Assembly: GCF_030316855.1 (NCBI RefSeq)
Contig: NZ_JASZYR010000011.1
Location: 62,001 to 126,000, forward strand
Reading direction: 5' to 3'
Origin: Variovorax sp. J22P240
GTDB lineage: Bacteria > Pseudomonadota > Gammaproteobacteria > Burkholderiales > Burkholderiaceae_C
DNA length: 64,000 bases
In this document: positions 1-7,474 of the stretch, piece after piece
Layout of the letters: each line of letters starts with the position of its first letter
How positions within the stretch are numbered: position 1 is the stretch's first letter
Translations under genes and position numbers: made by a program
The notes under the pieces: model-generated
What the model saw: the letters and a program-made list of their open reading frames with translations, nothing else
Database searches by the model: none
Told to the model about the DNA's origin: nothing

Positions 1-83
1 TGCAGTTGCAGCGCCTGGACCTCATCGCGGCTGGCAGTCTCGATGGCGTCGAGTTCACCGGGGGCGGGTTGTTTCTTGGGCAT
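1..83 (-). CDS. paaK: Phenylacetate-CoA ligase, N-terminal fragment (runs off the left edge)
   Basis: Only the first 27 codons are inside the window. They read MPKKQPAPGELDAIETASRD and continue EVQALQLQ, which matches the N-terminus typical of PaaK-type phenylacetate-CoA ligases (an ETASRDE-LQALQL stretch). That enzyme activates phenylacetate to phenylacetyl-CoA with ATP, the entry step of aerobic phenylacetate degradation. The ATG lies 21 nt after the paaI stop and has a GAGGAG ribosome site about 8 nt upstream. It is therefore the third gene of a leftward paaG-paaI-paaK operon. The assignment rests on the short N-terminal match plus the neighbours. Confidence 0.75.
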   Translation of the reverse strand, partial: MPKKQPAPGELDAIETASRDEVQALQL

Positions 84-104
84 GTGTGTGTCTCCTCGGG
101 CGCT

Positions 105-554
105 TCACTCGGCCACGGCCGGCTTGCCTTTGATGGTGTAGGAGCGACCGCGGAACATGGCCACGCGCTCGCCCCGCTGGTTGGTGATCTCGGTGTCGTA
201 GACGCCGGTGCGGCCGGCCTTCGACACCTCGAAGCTGCGCCCGGTGAGGACGTCGCCATGGCGCGCGGGAGCGATCAGGTCGATCGAGAAACCCGAGGCC
301 ACAGTGAGTTCGTTGTACGAGTTGCAGGCATACGCGAACGCGGTGTCTGCCAGCGTTGCGAGAAATCCGCCGTGGCAGATCTCGTGGCCGTTGAGCATGC
401 TGTCACGCACGGTCATGGTGACGGTGGCGTGGCCCGGCGAGACTTCGACGACATCCATGCCGAGGCCCTGGACGGCGCGGTCGTTGGCGTACATGCGCTC
501 GCGGACCATCTCTGCGGTTTGCTGGGCCGTGCGTTCGGAAGGAAGTGCGGACAT
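105..554 (-). CDS. paaI: Hydroxyphenylacetyl-CoA thioesterase PaaI
   Basis: This 149-residue protein is a hotdog-fold acyl-CoA thioesterase of the PaaI type. The core segment NGHEICHGGFLATLADTAFA (about residues 54-73) carries the His-Gly-Gly and Asp positions used in this family. PaaI is known to hydrolyse hydroxylated phenylacetyl-CoA by-products and so releases trapped CoA during phenylacetate degradation. It lies between paaG (6 nt upstream) and paaK (21 nt downstream) on the same strand, so co-transcription is likely. The length is normal for the family. Confidence 0.9.
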   Translation of the reverse strand: MSALPSERTAQQTAEMVRERMYANDRAVQGLGMDVVEVSPGHATVTMTVRDSMLNGHEICHGGFLATLADTAFAYACNSYNELTVASGFSIDLIAPARHGDVLTGRSFEVSKAGRTGVYDTEITNQRGERVAMFRGRSYTIKGKPAVAE

Positions 555-560
555 ATCGGT

Positions 561-1361
561 TCAGCGATCGGTGAAGGTCGGTGCGCGCTTGGCGGAGAAA
601 GCTGCGACGCCTTCGAGGTAGTCGTGCGCGCGGCCGAGGGCCGCCTGCACGGTGGCTTCTTCGTCGAGGGCTTCTTCGAGCGTGAGTCGTTGGGCGCCAT
701 CGATGGCGCGGCGTGTTTCGGTCAACGCCTTCACGGGCATCGCGGCAAGGCGCTGCGCGAGCTTGCTGACTTCGTCCGCCAGCGCCGCGTCGTCCACGCA
801 TTTCCAGATGAGCCCGACACGTTCGGCCTCGGCGGCGGTCAGCTTGTCGCCCAGCATCGCGAGGCCCATGGCACGCGCGCGCCCCACGATGCGCGGCAGG
901 AGCCACGTGCCTCCGGTGTCGGGAATGAGGCCGATCTTGGCGAAGGCCTGGATGAAGCTCGCGGACTGGCCGGCCAGCACGAGATCGCAGTTCAGGGCGA
1001 GGTTCGCGCCCGCACCGGCCGCGACGCCGTTGACGGCCGCGACCACCGGGACGGGCATCGCGCGCAGGCGCTGCACGAGAGGCTTGTAGAGCAGTTCGAT
1101 CGTGCGTCCGAGATCCTTGGCCGGTTCGCCGGCGGGAGAGGGTGCGACCATGGGATCGGCCAGATCCTGTCCGGCGCAAAAGCCGCGGCCGGCGCCCGTG
1201 AGGACGATGCAGCGGACTTCGGCGTTGGCCGCGGCGGCATCGAGCGCGGCACGAAGCTCTTCGTGCATGGCACTTGTGAAGCTGTTCAGCGCGGCAGGGC
1301 GGTTCAGCGTGAGGGTCAGAACCGGGCCTTCTCGTGAGGCAAGGACGAGTGAATCGGACAA
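561..1361 (-). CDS. paaG: Ring 1,2-epoxyphenylacetyl-CoA isomerase PaaG (enoyl-CoA hydratase family)
   Basis: This 266-residue crotonase-fold protein has the N-terminal LTLNRPAALNSF motif and the oxyanion-hole segment LTGAGRGFCAGQDL (about residues 54-67), including the GQDL variant typical of PaaG. Its known role is to isomerise the epoxide of phenylacetyl-CoA to an oxepin before ring opening. The start is TTG at 1361: no in-frame ATG fits, and a GGAG site lies 8-9 nt upstream. It is the first gene of the leftward paaG-paaI-paaK unit, with the TetR-type palindrome about 60 nt upstream. The paaABCDE oxygenase and paaZ are not in this window. Confidence 0.88.
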   Translation of the reverse strand: MSDSLVLASREGPVLTLTLNRPAALNSFTSAMHEELRAALDAAAANAEVRCIVLTGAGRGFCAGQDLADPMVAPSPAGEPAKDLGRTIELLYKPLVQRLRAMPVPVVAAVNGVAAGAGANLALNCDLVLAGQSASFIQAFAKIGLIPDTGGTWLLPRIVGRARAMGLAMLGDKLTAAEAERVGLIWKCVDDAALADEVSKLAQRLAAMPVKALTETRRAIDGAQRLTLEEALDEEATVQAALGRAHDYLEGVAAFSAKRAPTFTDR

Positions 1362-1418
1362 GCTGTGTCTCCAGTGTGGGGATGGGAGCTGCCGTGTCGA
1401 TGCGGGTTCTTTGTATTA

Positions 1419-1447
1419 TTGACCGACCGGTCGGTTTATCTTAGGAT
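1419..1447 (+). promoter_or_regulatory. Sigma70-type promoter for paaY
   Basis: TTGACC (1419-1424) and TAGGAT (1442-1447) are separated by exactly 17 bp and point toward paaY. The predicted leader is about 70 nt. The perfect palindrome occupies the spacer, a classical repressor arrangement. This is read by eye, not experimentally mapped. Confidence 0.55.
1422..1435. promoter_or_regulatory. TetR-type operator between paaG and paaY
   Basis: ACCGACCGGTCGGT is a perfect 14-bp palindrome of the kind bound by TetR-family regulators. It sits between the divergent paaG and paaY genes and lies inside the predicted paaY promoter, sharing the last three bases of the -35 box and occupying the spacer. 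Bound repressor would block paaY directly and probably paaG too. A TetR-family PaaR regulator would fit, but no regulator gene is in the window. Confidence 0.72.
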
Positions 1448-1527
1448 CGACTTCGACGGGACGCAAGTCCCATCTCGCTGGGGTAAACCCTTGGCGCCCA
1501 CTCACTCACCTGATAACGGAGACAGCC

Positions 1528-2130
1528 GTGCCTTGTTATTCCATCGAAGGGGTGGTGCCGGTCATCGACCCGAGCGCCTATGTGCATCCGGAAGCCGTGC
1601 TGATCGGCGATGTCATCGTCGGCCCGGATTGCTACGTCGGGCCGTGCGCCGTGCTGCGCGGCGACTTCGGGCGCATCGTGCTGGAGCGCGGCTCCAACCT
1701 TCAGGACACCTGCGTCGTGCACGGCTTTCCCGCGCACGACACGGTGGTCGAGGAAAACGGCCACATCGGCCACGGTGCGGTGCTGCACAGCTGCATCGTG
1801 CGGCGCAACGCGCTGGTCGGCATGAACGCAGTCGTGATGGACGACGCTGAAATCGGCGAAGCGGCCATCCTGGCCGCCTGCGCTTTTGTGCCTGCGGGCA
1901 AGAAGATTCCCGCGCGATCACTCGCGGCCGGCATGCCGGCCAAGGTGATACGCGAACTGAGCGATCAGGAAGTGGCGTGGAAGCTGGAAGGCACGCGCAC
2001 GTACCACGACCTCACGCGGCGCAGTCTCGCGAGCATGAAGAAGGTGGAACCGCTGGCTGAGATCGAGGCCGATCGGCCGCGAGTGCAGGCGCCGGATGTG
2101 AAGCCGTTGATTGCGACGAAGCGGGGGTGA
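1528..2130 (+). CDS. paaY: Phenylacetate degradation protein PaaY (left-handed beta-helix)
   Basis: This 200-residue protein belongs to the gamma-carbonic-anhydrase-like hexapeptide-repeat family. Repeats run through roughly residues 15-135 (DPSAYVHPEAVLIGDVIVG, then VLRGDFGRIVLERGSNLQD), and the metal-binding histidines can be seen in VVHGFPAHDT and ENGHIGHGA. The C-terminal helix ends in a basic tail as in PaaY. E. coli PaaY is described as a thioesterase acting on a dead-end CoA product of the pathway. The start is GTG with a GGAG site 5-6 nt upstream. It is transcribed away from paaG from a shared control region. Confidence 0.88.
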   Translation: MPCYSIEGVVPVIDPSAYVHPEAVLIGDVIVGPDCYVGPCAVLRGDFGRIVLERGSNLQDTCVVHGFPAHDTVVEENGHIGHGAVLHSCIVRRNALVGMNAVVMDDAEIGEAAILAACAFVPAGKKIPARSLAAGMPAKVIRELSDQEVAWKLEGTRTYHDLTRRSLASMKKVEPLAEIEADRPRVQAPDVKPLIATKRG

Positions 2131-2136
2131 TGCGGG

Positions 2137-3090
2137 CTACTGCCACTGGCCGCGTTCAATGGTCCCGCGGTACTGCAGTGTTCCGGACTTGAAGATCTGG
2201 ATTCCAACGCTGTCAGCATCGATATCGAGCAGCCCCCAGTTGCGCTGCACCGCTCCGATCGTTACAGCCGTGGCAATCGCCGCGCCCGAAGAGGTCGCTT
2301 CGAACAGGTTCTTGCCGCCACCGAGTTGATAAGTCGCAAGGTTGTTGTCGTGAATGTCCCCGCTCAAGATCAGCACCCGGTGCTTCCTGGCCAGCTTCAG
2401 CATCCACTCGTACTCGTCCTCGCAGTCGAGCCAGGTTTCGCCGTTTCGAGCGTCAAACGCGATGCCTGAGGCGATCAGGTGGACAGTGGACCCATCAGCC
2501 GCTTCGCATGCGGCCTCGATGGCAGCCACTTGCTCCGTGCCCAGCAATGCTTTCTTGCCGCCCTTCTTCTTGAAGCTGCGCCCATCGGTCAAGTGCAGCA
2601 ACACGCCTTCGCCGAGCAGATGATTGCCGTAGCCCGGCGCCGGCGTGGTCTTGTCGAAGCCGGGTGGCCCGCGGGGAAAGCTGCCCGGAGCCAGGCGCGA
2701 AGCCAAGGCCGCTCGGTACGCGTTGAAGATTGCGCGACTCGGCGCGATCAAGGGACTCAAGTCCGGCTGACGCGCAATCTGGGCCCCGCACGCTCCATTG
2801 AACATGAAGTCATGGTCATCCCAGATGGCGTAGGTGGTCAGGCCGGGGCGGGCAACCAGCGATTGGAAGTTGGCGACACGCAATTGCTTCTCGATGCGGC
2901 CGTGGGCGTGCGTCGCGAATCCAAACGCGCTCATCGACTTCACAGCCGACATGCTGGAGCCGTCGGCGTCGTAGTAGGCCGAGTCGCCCAGGAGCACGAG
3001 GACATCGGGATCTACGGCAGCAATCTCGTCCCAGACCGGTTGGACCGGAAAGTGAAAGGACGTCATGCATGAAGTGAATGCGATGCGCAT
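2137..3090 (-). CDS. PhoD-like metallophosphatase/phosphodiesterase
   Basis: This 317-residue protein is of the alkaline phosphatase D/metallophosphatase type. Visible motifs are VLVLLGDSAYYD near residue 30 (metal-binding GD), AIWDDHDF near residue 90 (the DDHD motif of PhoD-like enzymes) and LSGDIHDN near residue 245. No signal peptide is apparent, so it is probably cytoplasmic, unlike secreted PhoD. I start at ATG 3090 because GAGAAGG lies 6 nt upstream; an in-frame ATG 39 nt earlier has poorer context. It converges on paaY with a 6-bp gap. The substrate is unknown. Confidence 0.7.
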   Translation of the reverse strand: MRIAFTSCMTSFHFPVQPVWDEIAAVDPDVLVLLGDSAYYDADGSSMSAVKSMSAFGFATHAHGRIEKQLRVANFQSLVARPGLTTYAIWDDHDFMFNGACGAQIARQPDLSPLIAPSRAIFNAYRAALASRLAPGSFPRGPPGFDKTTPAPGYGNHLLGEGVLLHLTDGRSFKKKGGKKALLGTEQVAAIEAACEAADGSTVHLIASGIAFDARNGETWLDCEDEYEWMLKLARKHRVLILSGDIHDNNLATYQLGGGKNLFEATSSGAAIATAVTIGAVQRNWGLLDIDADSVGIQIFKSGTLQYRGTIERGQWQ

Positions 3091-3210
3091 CGTGGCCTTC
3101 TCGATGTTGAAGACGAACGCTAGGCTCAAGACAACGGGTGTGCATCCATCAAGAGGTGGAGATGTTCCGCCTTGCCGAGTGATGTCCGCGGCGGGGTAAT
3201 CTCGGTCCCG

Positions 3211-3552
3211 ATGACCCCACCACCGGCCCGCCCTCCCTCGATCTGGAAACGCTTCTGGTCGCCCACCAGCTTGCTGGAGCAGGTGCCGGCGGACGCTTCA
3301 CCAACGGAGGCCGAGGAGATCCGGCGCCGGAACAACGTCTGGCTCAAGACGTACATGGACATGTACATCCTTCGCTGGGGCGGTCTCTGGGCCGCGACGA
3401 TGGTGTTGGCAGTTCTCGCGGCGGACGAGCATGTGTCGGGATTGCTGTTTGCGGCAGCCGTCGCCGCGGCGATCGGCGCATTCGCGGGCCTGGCCGCCAT
3501 GATCTGGACCTATCGGCGGGCCGCCAAGGCATCCGCCCCATCGCGGCGCTGA
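3211..3552 (+). CDS. Small membrane protein of unknown function
   Basis: I do not recognise this protein of about 113 residues. It has a proline-rich start, then a polar region with EEIRRRNNVW, then two predicted membrane segments (WGGLWAATMVLAVLAA and LLFAAAVAAAIGAFAGLAAM) and a short basic tail. The start is uncertain: ATG 3211 is used here, but an in-frame TTG at 3172 preceded by GAGGTGGAG is possible. It is followed 39 nt later by another small membrane protein on the same strand, so the two may be co-expressed. Confidence 0.5.
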   Translation: MTPPPARPPSIWKRFWSPTSLLEQVPADASPTEAEEIRRRNNVWLKTYMDMYILRWGGLWAATMVLAVLAADEHVSGLLFAAAVAAAIGAFAGLAAMIWTYRRAAKASAPSRR

Positions 3553-3591
3553 GGTGAAATCGGCCGTGAACCGCCTCAAGGAAGAATCAAG

Positions 3592-4014
3592 ATGCCTGCT
3601 GCCATGTTTGCCGCCCTGGGCTTTACGGTCGCACTCCTCGTCACGACGGCCTACTTCATCATGGGCTCCATTCCACTTCTGATCCTGAAGCATGACTCGC
3701 CGCTGGACGCCCGCTTTGTGCGTGGCTTCTTCAACATCTACTACGTCGCCGCATTCATTACTGCGACTGCAACGGCGATCAGCTATGCGGTTGCGGGTCG
3801 CCCAGGGCTCGCGGCGGGTGCCGCGGCGCTGGCGTTGATTGCCATCGTCCTGCGCAGGAAGGTCATTCCCAAGATGGACGCGCTCGGAGCGCAGATCCAG
3901 TCCAACTACATGGATGCCATTCCAGGATTCCGCAGAACACACATCACCGCGATCCTGATCAACGTCGCCCAGCTCGTGGCGATCGTATGGAGTCTCATCG
4001 CGTTGAGCCGGTAG
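3592..4014 (+). CDS. Hypothetical four-helix inner membrane protein
   Basis: This 140-residue protein has four hydrophobic segments (about residues 4-31, 46-66, 69-86 and 117-137), with a conserved-looking loop around ILKHDSPLDARFVRGFFNIYY. It resembles DUF1772/DUF4149-size membrane proteins, but I cannot fix the family. An AAGGAAG ribosome site lies about 7 nt upstream of the ATG. It follows another small membrane protein and precedes an SRPBCC protein. No function can be assigned. Confidence 0.6.
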   Translation: MPAAMFAALGFTVALLVTTAYFIMGSIPLLILKHDSPLDARFVRGFFNIYYVAAFITATATAISYAVAGRPGLAAGAAALALIAIVLRRKVIPKMDALGAQIQSNYMDAIPGFRRTHITAILINVAQLVAIVWSLIALSR

Positions 4015-4116
4015 CCCCGGCGAGGTAGGCTGCGAGCTTGCGGCATGTCGATTTCCCGCCGGCTCATTCGACGTGTCAGTGGAGGGTCATCCTCCGCACT
4101 TCAGGAGAAAGCAATC

Positions 4117-4563
4117 ATGGCTACCAACACCGTCCGTCTGCACCGCGTGCTGCGCACCTCGCCGGACCGGCTCTACCGTGCCTTCGTGGAACCCGGCGCT
4201 TTCGAGCGCTGGCTGCCACCCTTCGGATTCACCGGCCAGGTCCACACCATGGAGCCCGTGGTCGGGGGCGCCTGGCGCATGTCCTTTACCAACTTCGGTA
4301 CCGGCCACAGCCACTCGTTCGGCGGAAAGTACCTGGAACTTGTCCCCGGCCAGCGCATTGCATACGACGCGGCCTTCGACGATGCCAACCTGCCGGGCAC
4401 GATGAAGACCACCGTGACGCTGACCCCAGTGTCCTGTGGCACCGAAATGTCCGTCGTGCAGGAAGGCATCCCCGATGTGATCCCGACTGAGATGTGCTAC
4501 CTGGGATGGCAGGAGTCGCTTGTCGCGCTGGCCCAGTTGGTCGAGCCGAACATTCCGGGCTGA
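4117..4563 (+). CDS. SRPBCC/AHSA1-like ligand-binding domain protein
   Basis: This 148-residue START-like (SRPBCC) protein has the usual opening pattern in which residues contact a hydrophobic pocket: VRLHRVLRTSPDRLYRAFVE followed by FERWLPP and a strand containing GGAWRMSF. Bacterial AHSA1-type members are often of unknown ligand. The start at 4117 is set by AGGAGAA 7 nt upstream. It is the last gene before the structured RNA candidate, whose -10-like element begins 19 nt after the stop. Confidence 0.75.
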   Translation: MATNTVRLHRVLRTSPDRLYRAFVEPGAFERWLPPFGFTGQVHTMEPVVGGAWRMSFTNFGTGHSHSFGGKYLELVPGQRIAYDAAFDDANLPGTMKTTVTLTPVSCGTEMSVVQEGIPDVIPTEMCYLGWQESLVALAQLVEPNIPG

Positions 4564-4581
4564 GGCGCTCGCCCGTTCTGA

Positions 4582-4587
4582 TACAAT
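4582..4587 (+). promoter_or_regulatory. -10-like element ahead of the structured RNA
   Basis: TACAAT lies 19 nt after the SRPBCC stop and about 10 nt before the first hairpin of the RNA candidate. No convincing -35 is seen at 16-18 bp spacing, so promoter assignment is tentative. Confidence 0.35.
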
Positions 4588-4592
4588 CCGCC

Positions 4593-4783
4593 CTCCCTCG
4601 AAACGGCCAGACCTTTCGAGGTGCCTGCGCAGGCAACGCCGATTCTCACGGCGGCACGTCGGACAAGAGCCACCACGACGAGAAAAACTATAGGTGACTC
4701 CTGCATGTGAATGTGCCGTAACGTGGGCCGCGTAAGTGCCCACGACCACTTTCCCAAAAAGCCCGCCCCGTGCGGGCTTTTTT
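4593..4783 (+). ncRNA. Candidate structured small RNA ending in an intrinsic terminator
   Basis: This 190-nt stretch lacks a credible ORF but is packed with perfect hairpins. They are CCTCGAAA/TTTCGAGG with a 10-nt loop (about 4597-4622), the palindrome TGCCTGCGCAGGCA (about 4622-4635), CGCCG/CGGCG (about 4637-4653), CGTCG/CGACG (about 4657-4680) and CGTGGGC/GCCCACG (about 4722-4744). An intrinsic terminator follows. A TACAAT -10-like box precedes it. I compared it by memory with 6S, tmRNA, RNase P and SRP RNA and it matches none. It could be a trans-acting sRNA or a structured leader, but the next gene starts 200 nt beyond the terminator. Confidence 0.5.
4756..4783 (+). terminator. Intrinsic terminator of the structured RNA
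   Basis: AAAAAGCCCGC, a five-base loop CCCGT, then GCGGGCTTTTTT form an 11-bp hairpin followed by a T-tract. The A-tract also makes it usable in reverse. Confidence 0.85.
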
Positions 4784-4983
4784 GGTTTGCGTCCTGCTCT
4801 GGCCGTCGGACGGATTTTCTCCACGTGGACCGTGGACAGACCTGTGGACAACGACATGCAAAAGGCGGGGGATCGGCTCCAGCAGTGCGTCCGAACGCGA
4901 TGCTCACTAAACAGGCACTAGATCATCGTGCCCCGGACTTCTCGGGCTATGCTCGCGGCCTCTTTTCAAGAGGGATGGCTGAC
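4784..4983. other. Intergenic stretch with GTGGAC repeats
   Basis: No gene is seen in this 200-nt gap. It holds a 10-bp palindrome TCCACGTGGA at 4820-4829 and three GTGGAC copies at 4825, 4832 and 4844. The last reads TGTGGACAA, one base away from a DnaA-box core. The 5' end of the following gene's leader lies here. Confidence 0.4.
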
Positions 4984-6024
4984 ATGATCAAGAGTGTTGC
5001 CGCTTCGTTGGTGCTGGCCATGTTCGCGTGGAGTTCGCATGCCGCCGACATCGACGTCGACATCCGCATCGCCGGGCCCGTGGTCAAGAAGGGGCTTCCT
5101 TCTGGCTCCGGCATGACTTGGCACGCGGGAAGGTATTTCGTGGTCGGGGACGATTCCCCCTATCTGTTCACGCTGAATCGGAAGTTCGCGATCACCGATC
5201 GCTCCATGTTGCAGGACTCTCCGGTTCAACAAAACGGCCGCATCGCCAAGGACATCAAGCCGGACTACGAGGCGATGGCCACTGTCGTGTGGAACGGGGC
5301 CGTCTGGAACCTGATTCTGGGCTCGGGCGGCAAGAGGGGGACGCGGGAAGCCGGACTCCTGGTCCCCACGGATGGCAAATCGGCCCCGCATCGACGCGAC
5401 ATGGCCGTGCTGTACCGGGACTTCGCCGCCCTCGCGGGCTTCAAGGGTGGCCAGGCGGTCAACATCGAGGCCCTGGCCCTGACCCACGACGATGCCTATT
5501 TCTTCAACCGGGGCAACGCGGTCCGCAACATTGTTTTCAAGGTTGCGCTCAGCGACCTCATGGCCTACATGACCGGCAAGGCCGACAAGATCGCGGACAT
5601 CCGTCTGCATGAAGCCATGCTGCCGCGACTGATGGGAATCGAGGCGGGATTCTCGGGTGCCGACTACTGGCCCGAGATGGAAAGCCTGGTCTACACCGCT
5701 TCCGTGGAGGGGTCCGGCAACGCCTACGACGATGGTGCAGTGCTGGGCAGCTACCTGGGGTTGATCCCGCTGTCCATGCTGATGGAAGGCGCGCCACTGG
5801 ACCTGACCCGAAGCGCGCAGCGCGTCTCTAAGGCCGGGGCGCCGCTCAAGACCAAGGTGGAGTCCATTGCGTTGACGCACACGGGGCGGCGTCGCGCCAC
5901 CGGTGCCATGGTCAGCGACAACGACGACGGCAGCAGCGAGTTCTTCGACGTCGTGTTGACCATCAAGCCAGCGCCGCCCCGTTACGCCGATGGAACGCGG
6001 CCGCAGAAAATGTCTGGCCACTGA
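4984..6024 (+). CDS. Exported hypothetical protein, beta-propeller-like
   Basis: This 346-residue protein begins with a signal peptide (MIKSVAASLVLAMFAWSSHA, cleavage after SHA) and is probably periplasmic. Repeating strands such as GMTWHAGRYFVVGDDSPYLF, VNIEALALTHDDAYFFNRGN and KVESIALTH suggest a beta-propeller like the DUF6929-type proteins, but this is inference. The start at 4984 is chosen because AAGAGGG lies 9 nt upstream; an ATG at 4975 is too close to that site. It is followed 9 nt later by a GNAT gene. No catalytic motif is recognised. Confidence 0.6.
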   Translation: MIKSVAASLVLAMFAWSSHAADIDVDIRIAGPVVKKGLPSGSGMTWHAGRYFVVGDDSPYLFTLNRKFAITDRSMLQDSPVQQNGRIAKDIKPDYEAMATVVWNGAVWNLILGSGGKRGTREAGLLVPTDGKSAPHRRDMAVLYRDFAALAGFKGGQAVNIEALALTHDDAYFFNRGNAVRNIVFKVALSDLMAYMTGKADKIADIRLHEAMLPRLMGIEAGFSGADYWPEMESLVYTASVEGSGNAYDDGAVLGSYLGLIPLSMLMEGAPLDLTRSAQRVSKAGAPLKTKVESIALTHTGRRRATGAMVSDNDDGSSEFFDVVLTIKPAPPRYADGTRPQKMSGH

Positions 6025-6033
6025 ACCTTTGCG

Positions 6034-6780
6034 ATGACCCACCTCGACCTCATCACCATCCGTGCTCTCGAAGAACGCAGCTTCAACGCGTGGCCTGCGC
6101 TGCAGACCGTCTTCTTCAATGGCTGGCTGTTTCGCCTGGCCGGCGGCTATACCAAGCGAGCCAACTCGGCCAATGCCGCAGACCCAGGCGCATCCTTCGA
6201 AGGCGTGCGCGGGGCAGCCGAAGCTTTCTACAAGCGGCATGGCGTTCCGGTCGTGTTCCGCCTCTCTCCGTTGGCGGCTCCCGGGGCGGACAAGGAGTTG
6301 GCGGATGCGGGCTACGCGCTCTTCGACCCGACGCAGGTAGCCAGTGCGTCGCTGGCCGCCGCGGCGCGGCATCCTTCCGTGAGCATTTCGAGCGCGGCGT
6401 CGCCTGCCTGGCTGGAAGGCATCAACGCAGCCAATGGCGTGACAGCCCTGCAGGATGAATTGCACCGTGCCATGGTGCGCTCCATCGCGCTGCCGAGCGC
6501 TTTCGCCACCCTGCATGAACAGGGTGAAGCCATTGGCTTCGGGCTGGCCGTGCTGGAACGTGGCGCGGTTGGCCTGTATGACATCGTGGTAAAGCCGACC
6601 CAGCGCCGGCGCGGTCACGGTCGCGCGCTGACGCTCGCGCTAATGAATTGGGGCCGCGAAGAGGGCGCGAGCTCTGCTTACCTCCAGGTGCGCGAACAGA
6701 ACGCACCCGCGCGGCGCTTGTACGCCGACCTGGGGTTTGAGGACCTCTACCGCTATCACTACCGGGTGCCGGGCGCTTGA
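6034..6780 (+). CDS. GNAT family N-acetyltransferase
   Basis: This 248-residue protein has the GNAT acetyl-CoA binding motif A in its C-terminal third (VVKPTQRRRGHGRALTLALM, about residues 183-202) followed by LQVREQNAPARRLYADLGFE, the usual motif B. The N-terminal half is a degenerate first GNAT-like domain, as in two-domain acetyltransferases. The substrate is unknown. It converges on a peroxiredoxin-like gene with a 7-bp gap. Confidence 0.8.
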   Translation: MTHLDLITIRALEERSFNAWPALQTVFFNGWLFRLAGGYTKRANSANAADPGASFEGVRGAAEAFYKRHGVPVVFRLSPLAAPGADKELADAGYALFDPTQVASASLAAAARHPSVSISSAASPAWLEGINAANGVTALQDELHRAMVRSIALPSAFATLHEQGEAIGFGLAVLERGAVGLYDIVVKPTQRRRGHGRALTLALMNWGREEGASSAYLQVREQNAPARRLYADLGFEDLYRYHYRVPGA

Positions 6781-6787
6781 AGGCCTC

Positions 6788-7474
6788 TCAGGCTGGGTCC
6801 TCGAGATTGCGGGCGGCGGCGACCATCTGCTCCGCATCCGGAAAAACGCACAGGCTGTTCGGGCCGTCACGCGCCTCGATCTGCACCCAGCGGACGATGC
6901 CAGCGGCATCGATCAGGAAGTGTCCGACGAGCTGAGTGCCGTGGCTCTCGAAGATGGCGCTGTCGATGTCGTCGAGCTCGAACCCGTCCTTGGCGTTGAA
7001 GACGGCGTTGGCTTCCATCGGCTGCACCGCTTCGGGCAACTCGCCGGTCGGATTGATGCGTGCCGCCTCGAACTGCGCCATGCTTGCGCGATACGGCCAT
7101 TCGGAACGCTCGCCGCCGCCTCCAGGCAGGAACTCCAGATACGGCACACCAAAGGCGTGGTGCGTGAGGCAATCCTCATCGCACAGGAGCGTTACCGGCG
7201 TCGGCCGGTAGCGAAAGTACAGCCTGGCATGGTCCACCGGAGTGTTGATCACGGCGAGGGTCTCTACGCCCATGGGGCGCAAGGCATCCTGCACGCCGGC
7301 CAGCTGCAGCACCTGGCGCCGGCAGAACGGGCAATGCAGCCCGCGATAGAGGCCGATGAGGATTGCGTGACCGCGCAAGCTGTCCAGGGAGACGATGCCC
7401 TCGCGGTTGGCCGCGGCAAGGGCGAACGCGGGTGCAGGGTCTCCCGGTTGCAGAGGACGCCTCTGGTCTCCCAT
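6788..7474 (-). CDS. Peroxiredoxin-like (AhpC/TSA fold) protein
   Basis: This 228-residue protein has a thioredoxin fold of the AhpC/TSA type. The active-site region is LYRGLHCPFCRRQVLQLA (about residues 42-59), containing a CPFC motif rather than the classic peroxiredoxin PxxxT(S)xxC, so a thiol-disulfide or peroxide role is likely but the exact chemistry is open. A C-terminal segment GHFLIDAAGIVRWVQIE is typical of redoxin domains. AGGAG lies 7 nt upstream of the ATG. No signal peptide is seen, so it should be cytoplasmic. Confidence 0.72.
   Translation of the reverse strand: MGDQRRPLQPGDPAPAFALAAANREGIVSLDSLRGHAILIGLYRGLHCPFCRRQVLQLAGVQDALRPMGVETLAVINTPVDHARLYFRYRPTPVTLLCDEDCLTHHAFGVPYLEFLPGGGGERSEWPYRASMAQFEAARINPTGELPEAVQPMEANAVFNAKDGFELDDIDSAIFESHGTQLVGHFLIDAAGIVRWVQIEARDGPNSLCVFPDAEQMVAAARNLEDPA

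Noticed and set aside
6..1337. A 443-codon plus-strand frame over paaI and paaG
   Set aside because: Shadow of paaG and paaI; both have clear family motifs on the minus strand.
4593..4783. 6S RNA, tmRNA, SRP RNA or RNase P as identity of the structured RNA
   Set aside because: None of their conserved cores (6S central bubble, tmRNA tag, SRP tetraloop, RNase P GAGGAAAGTCC) is present.
4844..4852. A DnaA-box-like TGTGGACAA
   Set aside because: It has a mismatch in the core, stands alone, and there is no dnaA, dnaN or AT-rich unwinding element nearby.
4966..6618. A 550-codon open frame on the minus strand across the exported protein and GNAT genes
   Set aside because: Spans two well-supported genes on the other strand and shows only Arg/His/Gly-rich shadow composition.
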